Of a stretch of 64,000 nucleotides of DNA, positions 25,364 to 34,140 are shown in pieces (position 1 is the stretch's first letter; each line of letters begins with the position of its first letter). Below the pieces are notes generated by a model, which searched no databases, was not told where the DNA came from, and saw nothing but the letters and a program-made list of their open reading frames with translations. The DNA comes from Monarcha castaneiventris obscurior. Taxonomy: Eukaryota; Chordata; Aves; Passeriformes; Monarchidae. The DNA is taken from contig JAMPIT010000230.1 in assembly GCA_026261815.1 (NCBI GenBank), forward strand, positions 38,400,501 to 38,464,500, in the 5' to 3' direction. The translations under genes were made by a program, and so were the position numbers.

Positions 25364-25570
25364 AGGTTTCTGCTAAGTTAGCCTTAACTGGCTCATTAAG
25401 CAGACTGCTCCACAGTCTAATTGTTCTTGCCATCAGAAAATGTGTTCTTTTTAGCAAATTGGTCGTATCCTGTACTGTAATTTTATCCTTCATTTTATTA
25501 TTAATACCCAAAATAAATAGTGGCACTTATTATTATGAAAATGTTCACCCTCTTATTGAATTACTTGTGA
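25364..25570 (-). repeat. Probable ancient CR1/L3-like LINE 3' remnant
   Basis: The words ctgctccacagtctaattgt and catcagaaaatgtgttcttt, with later ttattgaattacttgtgaaa, follow the order of the reverse-complemented 3' part of ancient CR1/L3 elements ('...ggcagactgttccacagtct...' then '...gtcagaaaatttttcct...'). Divergence is high. The overlapping 121-codon open frame at 25252-25617 is probably a by-product of this. Confidence 0.45.
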
Positions 25571-25869
25571 AAGATTTACACAGCGTTAAGCCATGTATTC
25601 ATCTCATTTCAGTGTAGTTAAGACTGCCTATTAATGGCTAGCATTAAAAGAGTAAATTCATCTGCTTAGGATGTGTTAACGTCCCCAAAGTAGGAGTTCC
25701 CTATTTTTGCCTGACTATTTTCAGCTTAGTGGTGGTATCATATTTAAACAGCTGCAGAGTTAGTTTAGCTTGGATAACTTTTAAAGGGAATTGGGTGGAA
25801 AAAAAGGAGAGGAGCCTGTTTCAAAGTTGTTTTGACTTAATGACCACTTTAATTCAATTGTTTTTACAG

Positions 25870-25876
25870 ACAATAA
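25870..25876 (+). CDS. RBMS3: RBMS3 final coding segment: split Lys, Gln, stop
   Basis: The terminal exon begins after tttttacag, which ends at 25869. Its first base A completes the AAA lysine codon begun at 22006-22007. CAA (Gln) and TAA (stop, 25874-25876) follow. The predicted C-terminus is therefore ...YQQSKQ. Other vertebrate RBMS3 proteins end, as I recall, in ...SKP; a single C-to-A change (CCA to CAA) would explain this. The sequence after the stop (aacaggactgaagaatg) resembles what I remember of the start of the RBMS 3' UTR, which supports this acceptor. A second AG at 25879-25880 is discussed under findings. Confidence 0.75.
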
Positions 25877-26310
25877 ACAGGACTGAAGAATGTCGGTCTG
25901 AAATCTTTGCCTTGAATGGAGAAACTTCACTGAACAAGAAGTTGGCTTCCAGTTTGCACAGGCGTCAAATGAATGCTTTTTTTTTCTACCTTTCCCAACG
26001 AAAACAAAACAGTGTTTTTATGTGCTGTGCAAATGGTTCCGTCATGTAGTCTGACAATTTTATTTTTGCTATATTTTTTTTTTCAACTAAAGGAAAAACC
26101 CAGAGGAAAAATGCTGGGTTGACATTTCATCTGGACGAACATTTGAATTCAGAATTTACCTGGAGGTGTAGCTAGATTTTTTTTTTTTTAACAGAAAAAC
26201 TGATGATGTCAAGAGGGAGCAAGTTGTGATGAAAACCAATTGTCTTCCTCAAAAATTAAGCTACTCTTTTTTCTCTCATTTTCTTTTTCTTCTTGTTTTA
26301 AATCTAGAGT

Positions 26311-26341
26311 GTTTTTTGGTTTTTTGTTTTTTGGTTTTTTT
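26311..26341 (+). repeat. T/G low-complexity tract in the 3' UTR
   Basis: Runs of six to seven Ts are separated by single or paired Gs. In RNA this is a U-rich tract of the kind bound by ELAV/TIA-type proteins. RBMS proteins themselves also bind A/U-rich RNA, so autoregulation is conceivable but unproven. Confidence 0.7.
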
Positions 26342-26517
26342 AAAAGAAATGTTTAGGTAAGGTTTATCTTGAATCTTAATTGCCTTAATTTTAAGGACGT
26401 CAAAGGCTCTCAAGGCAAGCTGTCAACGTCTTGTTAGAAAACCCGAGAATGAATTGAAACTGCTCACACCGGTGCTGGTGCAGAAGTTTAATAGACTGAG
26501 TTTTTGGGGTGAAAAAA

Positions 26518-26523
26518 AATAAA
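26518..26523 (+). terminator. Candidate proximal poly(A) signal AATAAA
   Basis: A canonical AATAAA lies about 640 nt after the stop codon, embedded in an A-run. The downstream region is T-rich (gattttcttcttttg) but not clearly GU-rich, so it is a weaker candidate than those further downstream. Confidence 0.35.
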
Positions 26524-26948
26524 CTGTACAGTTTAAAAGAAAATGATTTTCTTCTTTTGAAGAAAAGTTGATGATAAAGGAACTGTGGCAACTGAAAGGA
26601 TTGGAAAAATGCTGGGACTTTTATGAACTTTGTCTTAAGTGTTGACAGAAAAAAATTCTAGAAGGCTAAAGCATTTTACAGTAAAGTTATTGAATTGAGA
26701 AAAAAACTTGCTGCATTATAGAGAATGCAGGGTTTTTTTCTTGCAGAATGCAGATTTTTTTATTTACGAAGCGTGATCGCTAGCAAAAGCATTAGTGCTT
26801 TTTATCTGCAGTCTTTTTTATGAGCTTTAAGAAGTTTTTAGTCTGCTTTGCTTGTCACATTGCAAAAACCTAGCTTAAGAGCATTAAAAAAAACTTACGT
26901 AGATAGGAGCTTATGGTCAAAAAAAGTGCAAAAAAAGCAATAGATAGA

Positions 26949-26968
26949 AGAAATTGTTGACAATTTCT
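26949..26968 (+). repeat. Perfect short hairpin in the 3' UTR
   Basis: AGAAATTGT and ACAATTTCT are exact reverse complements separated by TG. A two-base loop is too tight in RNA, so the transcript would open one or two closing pairs. The dyad is still perfect at DNA level. Confidence 0.8.
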
Positions 26969-28120
26969 GTAGTCTTTCCTAGTTGTGAACAAATGCAGCC
27001 TATGGATGGCCTATTTTATACCAAAGATGAAGTGACACCCTAACGCAGTCCAGAAGATAGAGGTTTTTTTCTTTTTTTATCTTTATTTGACCTACATGGC
27101 CGGACCAGTTCTTACTTTCTTGTTTGTTTAAACTATCTTCCACTGGTGTTTTACATACTGCATATGTTTATAGTGGAAATTTCAGAATAGTTGGTATTAA
27201 AAGCTGTCCTAGTTTTTGATGGTGTGCTTTGGAGAACATCCCAAAGCAAGGGGGATTGGGTTACCAACTAATCTGTCCAGGTGGGCTTTAATTTTGATGA
27301 GTTTTTCTCTTTAATTACCTGATCTTTGGTATTTCTACTGAAACAACAGTCTTCCTTCTGAATTCCAACATACCAATTCATTTCTTCACCTCAGTCTTTG
27401 TCATCGTCCAGCATGCATAGCCACCTTAATTCTGCATTTATTTCTCAGTGTTGCATTTGAGTTGCCAGGTAGATATGAGAGAAAGCAAACTTGACCTTTG
27501 TTCTCATTTTAGCTTTCCCATACAAGCAGAACTTTTGAAAATTATGTAGTATTGTCGTGCTGGCAGGAAGCTAAAAATTATTCTTCTCTGCTATGATTTC
27601 TGTTGTCTTAATATGTTGGCTGACAATCACTAATTAGTATGATTAGGCAAAAAAAAAAAAAAAAGAAGACAGTAAATTTAATCCACCAAAACCTGTTTTA
27701 GGAATGACAGTTATTTTCTATACAGAAATCTTGATTATGGCCCTTACTTCTTCCAAACAGACAAATGAAAAAGGTGAGAAGGAAGTCAAAAGATGATTTT
27801 TTTCCTTAAGGAGGCAGAAGTGAAGCAGCATTTCCGTATATACATACATACACACATATCTATGTGTAAAAATTAAACCAAACATTTTTAAACTTTCCTC
27901 CATCCAGAAGAGAGGGGAAGGCTCATCACATTTATTGTGGTGGATTAGAGACAGGGTATCCATTAAAAATAATGAAATTAAAACATATGTATTGGATCAA
28001 TCTGATTCAGCTGCCCAATCCTAAAAAGAGGTCTGTGTTTCCCTAACCTGACATTTTTGGGGAAAAGAACACAATTATTTTTTTAAACCGATAAAACAAG
28101 ATCGTATTTTTTAACGTAGT

Positions 28121-28136
28121 GGGAGGGGGGAGGGGG
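28121..28136 (+). other. G-rich tract in the 3' UTR
   Basis: GGGA, six Gs, A and five Gs on the sense strand make a candidate RNA G-quadruplex about 450 nt upstream of the poly(A) signal at 28582, if the transcript includes it. Confidence 0.5.
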
Positions 28137-28581
28137 TTTCCCAAGTAAATGCTGCTAGATATGCAACATAGAAAAGAGAGAAATGGGAGTTCACACAGTT
28201 CTTCACTGTAGGAAAAGGGCCTGATTTTCGGAAGTGATAAAACTTCTGCTTTCTCCAGAGCAGTTGTTGATATTCAACACTTCCGAAAACCAGATGATGC
28301 CAAAGTAAAAGAACAACGTCATGCACAGCATGTTTTCAATTCAGAAAAAAACCCAAACCTCTCTTTCTATTTCATGTGCTGTCTCATTACTTGTTGCTTT
28401 TCGAGAGGGGCACTTGAATTTTGTCCTAAGGTAAAGGTTCCCTCTTTCTTTAGAGGGTATATGAGGGAAAAAAATCGATCTAGCCTTATTTTCTTCCTTT
28501 TTACACATACTCTCTTTCTGTGTCTCTCTGAATTATTTGTACAAATGGAGATAACCCCAGGCGCAAGTCAGTTAAATATGA

Positions 28582-28587
28582 AATAAA
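28582..28587 (+). terminator. Candidate poly(A) signal AATAAA
   Basis: A canonical hexamer is followed after about 10 nt by a GU-rich stretch (tttgtttctgtgttag), a good downstream element. Use of this site would give a 3' UTR of about 2.7 kb. Confidence 0.45.
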
Positions 28588-30201
28588 GACATTTGTTTCT
28601 GTGTTAGTTCTAATGTGACACACACAAAGTCTCATTTACTATCAACAATGAGGCTACAAGGTAGCTACCATGTGGCTGATGAATATGCTGAGGTACCTTC
28701 TTGTTTCTATTCAGAACTCTGCTGCTTTATTTATACATTCAGAAACATTTTTCTTATTTTTTTTCAGCACAGTTAAAGAAACTCAGTGTTTTTTATTAAG
28801 CCAGGCAGGCAACATGGTATCACAGTGCCTGTCACTTTAAAGTGTTTCAAGTGCATTCTCTATTAGAATTGTTCCCTTTCTTTTCCATGCTATAATGTTC
28901 AATAGTGTTTGAAATCGAAAGAAACAAAGCAAAGAAGTAGAGGAAGGAGAAGAGGAAAGAAAATGGATCCCTTAAATACAATTCATCATCTTACTGATCC
29001 CAAAAAAAACAGTGAACTGGTACTTGAAATCTATGAATTGTAAACACTGTGAGCCTTGAGTATAAACAGTCATAGATCATAAGGTAAGAAAAAAGCTTAT
29101 TTGGAAATTACAAGATACTCAGAAAGTGGTAACTCATTTCTAAAAGTTAAAAATGAGATAAAAGTGAACAGTGAAATAGCAACACACTGCATGGGTGTTG
29201 TCACTTGGTGGCCTCTGAAATCTTAAACTGGTTTTCTTTATGTTTGTTCTGGCTAATATGATTTTTTGAAGGTTTATTATTATGCTCTGTTTAGTTTCTG
29301 TTTTTTTTTTTTTTTTTTGAACACCTGAATTTGTAAAGTCAATATCTTTGTCTGTCTTGCCAATTTAGCTTTAAATATCAGGAGGGTTCCTGAAAGATTG
29401 CAGAAACAACTCTAGATGTCTAAGGCAATGGTGCCTGGCCCAGAGGTCTAGAAGTAACATCAAATCCATAAACTGAACTGCGTATGTACTTTCCATCACA
29501 CCTGAATTCTTGTAAATAATCAAATCTGGATATTCAGGTTTGGTAATTTTGGTTTTACCTTAAAAGATAAATACAAAAGGGGTGTCAGAAAACTATGAAT
29601 TATGGCTAGAAAATTATGAATACCTGGGCTTGTCACTTAACACTGAGGGGAAAAAAAAAAAAAGATACAGTGGAACTGAAGAGAGTATTATATTTGCAGG
29701 TGCTGACTCAAGTGTAAGATCAGGGCACTGAAAAATCTCACTGTTCCCACTGAGATTGCAGAGGGACTCTTCTTCCTATCGGGCTCTACTGCTGGTTTTG
29801 TAAGCACTTTTCACCTGTGACAGTCAGGCCTCAAATTGTGAATGTCCTCTTATTGCCTTCCAGTGAAATAGACTCTTGAAATGTCCTTAGCCTGTGCTTA
29901 CTTGTATAGTTCTGTTTACCAAGAGACTGCCTTGGTTGTGTTGGTCAAAAAATCCACCGTAATGCAGAATGAGGCATATTAGAGAGCAATTGCATCACAT
30001 TGCATCATCTTCTGCTATGGATGCATGCCCAAACGTGGAAGATAAAGGCTGATCATTAGAGAAGCGAGGGCTTAAACTTTCAATGGGCAATTGGGCTGTA
30101 GCATTCGAATGGATTTTTACTTGAGTAAAAATCAAATGAAGGGTATTGTTTATGTATGTATGTGTACCAAAACTCAGCAAATTTGAGGAAGCCTGCATTG
30201 T

Positions 30202-30207
30202 AATAAA
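30202..30207 (+). terminator. Candidate poly(A) signal AATAAA
   Basis: AATAAA is followed by gtttatttttaatatgtc, a U-rich downstream region with a few GU steps. Use of this site would give a 3' UTR of about 4.3 kb. Confidence 0.4.
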
Positions 30208-31970
30208 GTTTATTTTTAATATGTCATAGTATTTGGATCTATATTATGTTGTTTATGGTACTGAAGATTGAGACTGATCCTAAGTGTTTAACAAATTGCC
30301 ATGCTTCATGATTTTAAGCTTGATGGTGCTCCTCATGCCACTTCATTTTAATGCTGAGGTTGACATGAGCAAAACAGGTTTAGGCAGACTCGCTTAACTC
30401 CACCTATAGCAAGAGTCATGCTAAAGAGTGATAATGTGCTTAAAGTAATGAATCAATCCATTTTTAGTGATGAGACCAAATGTGGTAGTTGAAGATAGTA
30501 ATGTTTGATACACGCACGGTCAACATTTCCTTTCAAAACTTTATTTAACATGAAATTGGTCTGGATATAAAAGAAGTGCCCTAGGGTAAGGTATTTTCCT
30601 GGTCTTTCTCGGTAGCCCACATGAACCAAGAAAACAGTCACAGTGTGATGGAAATGCAAAACAGAAAACAACAAAACTGCTGACATTTGGTGCATTAGTC
30701 TTTTCTGTTTAATGACAATTGACTCTAGTAACGAGGATTCCTTTCATTTCTAATACGCATACACACAGTCATGCACACACACGTTCTCAGAAGGAGGGCT
30801 GAGTGAGCAGCAGACTTCTCCTCCCCTTCAGTGGAGCAGATTTCTAGAATCTCAGCAAGCAGCAAAGATGCAGTGTAAGGAGAGTTATTTTCCTCGCAAA
30901 AAGAGCACCAAGTTTTTTCTATATTGCTCCTGTCACCCAGATAGGCTAGAGCGCTGTATGTACCCCAGAGATTTATTCACCTTTGTGCCTCAAAGCAGGC
31001 AGAAGAGACCCTTTCTTCTCCCCTTTATTAACATACTCTTTGTTAAAATTGAACAAAAAATTATGAGAGTAAAGCTGTAAAAGAAATGAATCCCAGCACT
31101 GGTTCAGATTTCCATGATAAGAAAAAATTCTTGTGTTTATTGAAGTTGTTCAGTTCAACTGTTAATTCCCCAACAGTGACAGCTGAGTTCTTTCACCTTA
31201 ATAAAAATGTGTAATGAAGTGGAAAATGTCAGCCTTTGACAGGTTCACAAATCCATTTTTCCTTGTAGGTCCAAAGCCTGCAAGGCGTAAGCACCTTCCA
31301 AAATCTGGATCTGTTGTCCTTAAGAGAGTATCTGCCCAACATTAATTTTCTGCCTTTAAGTGTCTTTCTCTTGGATAATAATTTTATGAATTTGGTGAAA
31401 TTTACCGTCAGTTATATTTTTAAAAGCCCAAAAATACAACCTAAAGAAGAGAACATGATGTTTATGTAACTGAAGTATTATTAAATATGATGTATTCCAG
31501 AGTGGAAGAAAATTCTACTATCTTTTTGAGGCAAAACAATTTTATGTAAAACCAGGAAGTGTACAGAATTCATTTAGGAATTTTTAATTGTTTTCCTTTT
31601 TAAAGGAGAATGAACAGATTCTATCTGTAAGAAAAATCAAAGCAGCTTTGAAAGCAGATGAACTTCCTATCAAGAAAAGATGCATCACAAAAATGGGTCA
31701 GAGGTTCTTTACAGCCCTTACAGACTTCACTGCAGCCAAAATGTAGAACACAGAACCTCTGTGATACATTAAATTATGAATCTTATTTATATGGGCATCT
31801 GTGTGCTGATGTCTCAGAATGTCTCTGAAAGATCTGTACTGCTATGATTTTTTTTTTATGTTTTCCATTTGTAACACAATCCTAAATAGCTGCCATTTTC
31901 CCACTCCTGGGGCTTTCTGTAGATCAGTGGATGTTAGGTTTAAACTTCTGTTTTCTTTGATGAAGCTTTC

Positions 31971-31984
31971 AATAAAAAAATAAA
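31971..31984 (+). terminator. Tandem poly(A) signals, possible distal end of RBMS3
   Basis: Two AATAAA hexamers lie at 31971-31976 and 31979-31984. A GU-rich stretch (gtgactctgtgttcttgtgg) follows from about 32000, the expected spacing for cleavage between them. If the transcript reaches this far the 3' UTR is about 6.1 kb. After this point the sequence changes character, becoming more GC-rich with repeats. Confidence 0.4.
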
Positions 31985-33357
31985 GAAAGAAAAGAGCTGG
32001 GTGACTCTGTGTTCTTGTGGCACCTTTCTGTGGAGGCTTCCCAAGGCTGTGATTCTTGTGCTGAGCACAGAGGGAGCAGAAAGGCTTTGCAGCAAAGTCT
32101 GCCTCCTCCACATCTTCACCAAATGGAAGGAAGGAAGGAGAGAGACAGGACAGCTCTTCTGCCCTGTCAGCAGCACAGCCCACCCACGTGGTAGGAGGTG
32201 AAATACAGGAGAAAGTGTTTCTCACACCAAGACTGAATATATAATGCTGATGGGTATCTGCTGTCTGGGCTCTCAGCTGTGCACCTGCTAGAAGAACATT
32301 GCCTCTGTTTCTGAGGTTTATTTTAAACAGTGACTTCAGGGCAAAAGTTGCCCCATGGAAGACAGAAAATCTTTATTTGTGGAATAAGTACAGCCTAAGC
32401 AGTGGTAGAGCAAGCCATACTTCATCTTGAAAGGAAACTGGGAAGTAAATTGCCTACTCAGCCATATCTCACAGGGAACAAGAAAGGTATTTGGTGCATT
32501 CCCCATGGCTGCTTCACTCAGCAGCTCTCTTTTTGCCGTGTGCATTGCTTCCCACCAGGGCAGTTTCTGTGGCAAAGGCGAGGGTGGGGTGGAAGGGTCC
32601 AGCTCCAGTCTCCTCTGCAGCCAAGTGGCTTTGTTCACAGGTTGGGAATCACTGAGTGCTCCTTTTTGCCTGTCAGGATTGTGCTTGCGTCCTTCAGCCC
32701 TGTATGTATTTTGTGGGATTGCCTGCACATTTTCTTTTCACTTCTTTTTGCCCAGTGAAATACACATCAATGAGCTTCTAAATCCTTTCAGCTTAATCAG
32801 GACAGACCAAAGAAATCCTTAGAAGACAGAGGAATGAGGTGAGAAAGCAGGTGAGAGGGGTTTTTTCAAGTGCACCCGTGCTGAAATGTCCATTGCTTCT
32901 GGCCATGATGATGGTGAGAAAAGGAGGAAGGCAGGAGGCTGAAGCTCTAACTTGGCTGGGACTCTGAGTGTTGGCTGAGGAGGCTGGGGAGAGCAGCAGA
33001 AAGTGGGACACTGTGTTCCACTAACACAAGTGGTGCAAAGGTGGTTTATATCTGATGTTCTGGTGTCAGGTTCATCTTTGTCTCTGCCGGGATTGCTCCA
33101 TTTCCAAGATCATTCCTCTTCAAGCTCTATTATATAGGAAATTGGTAACAAATGTGGCATTAGTGGTTTTGGTTTTACTGTCTCTCAGTTGGCTCTCTGT
33201 GTGCATATGGAACCAGTCTAAGGGGGGTTTGCATCAGCTTCCACAGAAGTGTGGGTAAGAAGGCTTTATCTTCTCATCCTCTTGGTCCCACTGTTAGTGT
33301 CCAAAAAAAACCAAAAAGTTAATTGGTAAATTGTATCACTGTACCTTTCTTAGCCTT

Positions 33358-33433
33358 AGAATTAAATGAACAAGGACAAATGGGACTTTGTAATGAGAAT
33401 TAAAAGAACAAGGACAAATGGGTCTTTGTAATG
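33358..33433. repeat. Tandem duplication, 2 x 38 bp
   Basis: Two adjacent 38-bp units start agaattaaa and end tttgtaatg. They differ at two positions, so the duplication is fairly young. Confidence 0.95.
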
Positions 33434-33749
33434 TGTGATGTGTGTTGCTTCCAGAGGGCAAAAGCCATGTTTATCAGTAGTCTGCATCTGGAATGGATGT
33501 CCATGACTTCCATGTGTAGAAAGCCATGTCCTTTGATTGCCTCTCCCTGAGATTTCAAGTAGAGGAGAAGAGAGAAAACAAATCAATAGCTGGTGTAGCA
33601 TAAATTTAGGACAATTATATACTTAGCAGGTTTAAATGAATTTTAGTTTTATTATTTTGGATGACCAGAGATTGCACAATAAGAGCAAGGTCTCAGTATG
33701 CCAAAAATGATCAGCAAACACAGAAGCAAAGGGTCAGGAGCAGACAGGA

Positions 33750-33865
33750 TTGCAACAGACACTGCTGAAAGTAGCAAGCAAGCCAAGATTCAAACCTAAG
33801 TGTCCACCTGACTGTAGGTAAACTTGCTGTAGCCTTTGTGCCACAGCTCCTTGCCCCACTCATGT
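33750..33865 (-). repeat. Probable MIR/L2-type remnant
   Basis: The order agcaagccaagattcaaacc, then tgtccacctgactgtagg, then tgtagcctttgtgccacagc mirrors the well-known MIR/L2-type segment that reads 'agccaggattcgaacccagg ... tgactcc ... cactacgccacactgcc'. The similarity was recognised by eye and is clear despite divergence. Confidence 0.55.
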
Positions 33866-33899
33866 CAATCTGATCTTAGCAGAATACTGAGCACTAGGC

Positions 33900-34140
33900 T
33901 AAAGCCTCCATTTTGCTTCGGCAAGCACGAGCCCTGGTGCTAATTAATGGCGAACAGGAGTGATCCTGAGGCTGCACGCAACAGGGCAGGATTTCTGCCA
34001 GGCAGATAACAAGCCTGCCCTGGAGGGGAACGCGCTGCCCAGCACGTGCAGACAGGAGGCTGCAGCTGCCCACTGCTGCACGCAAGGCAGGCAGGCAGGA
34101 GACAACAACACTTCCCTCCACTTAAGCCCACCCAGAGCCT
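33900..34140. promoter_or_regulatory. GC-rich, CpG-containing patch
   Basis: This patch is more GC-rich than its surroundings and has several CpGs, an E-box-like cacgtg near 34042 and a homeodomain-like ctaattaatgg near 33940. Such a mix can mark an enhancer or an unannotated promoter. No exon-like sequence was seen next to it. Confidence 0.25.

Larger units (their letters stand above)
22008..25869 (+). other. RBMS3: Last intron of RBMS3
   Basis: This 3,862-nt intron interrupts a lysine codon after its second base. The donor gtaagt overlaps an in-frame TAA that would be read if the intron were retained. The acceptor is tttttacag. It contains a 26-bp tandem duplication at 23369-23420 and an old CR1-like fragment near 25364-25570. 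No further coding exon was recognised. Confidence 0.85.
25877..28605 (+). other. RBMS3: RBMS3 3' UTR (minimal extent)
   Basis: This is the untranslated part of the terminal exon, drawn to just past the second candidate poly(A) signal. It is strongly U- and A-rich, with a U/G tract at 26311-26341, a perfect 9-bp inverted repeat at 26949-26968 and a G-rich run at 28121-28136. RBMS genes have long 3' UTRs, so extension beyond this point is likely. A poly(A) signal at 26518 could give a short form of about 0.65 kb. The first 170 nt after the stop are also open in another frame (up to TAG at 26047-26049). Confidence 0.7.
1..30225 (+). other. RBMS3: 3' part of the RBMS3 gene (introns, last three exons, 3' UTR)
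   Basis: This is the 3' portion of a gene for an RBMS-family single-stranded RNA/DNA-binding protein. Family members carry two N-terminal RRM domains and a long low-complexity C-terminal tail, and they bind A/U-rich RNA. Only the tail is encoded here; the RRM exons would lie upstream of the window. Three exons can be joined: 19264-19344, 21880-22007 and one from 25870. All junctions are canonical GT-AG and the reading frame stays open across them. I chose RBMS3 over the paralogues because the tail combines TYIPQYTPVP, GVVADTSPQTV, SGQQQQ and EHAPAYSYQQSK, which matches my memory of RBMS3. RBMS1, as I remember it, ends differently (SPYTFQPNK-like). Very long introns, including 19 kb without an exon at the left, also suit RBMS3. 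The right boundary is uncertain: 30225 follows the third candidate poly(A) signal, and the transcript could stop near 28.6 kb or run to about 32 kb. Confidence 0.82.
28606..31995 (+). other. RBMS3: Possible distal 3' UTR of RBMS3
   Basis: This AT-rich stretch continues without any recognisable coding exon and ends in tandem poly(A) signals with a GU-rich follower. A Pumilio-type word TGTAAATA occurs at 29511-29518. A T18 run lies near 29309. Whether it is transcribed as part of RBMS3 depends on which poly(A) site is used. Confidence 0.4.

Noticed and set aside
19264..25876. The gene could be RBMS1 or RBMS2 and not RBMS3
   Set aside because: The tail ends in a YSYQQSK form, which I associate with RBMS3; RBMS1 as I recall it ends differently. 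The call rests on memory, so some doubt remains. The neighbouring gene TGFBR2, if found downstream, would settle it.
32336..32822. Overlapping frames of 118-131 codons on both strands
   Set aside because: Mutually overlapping frames with no family resemblance; typical of a locally GC-richer non-coding stretch.
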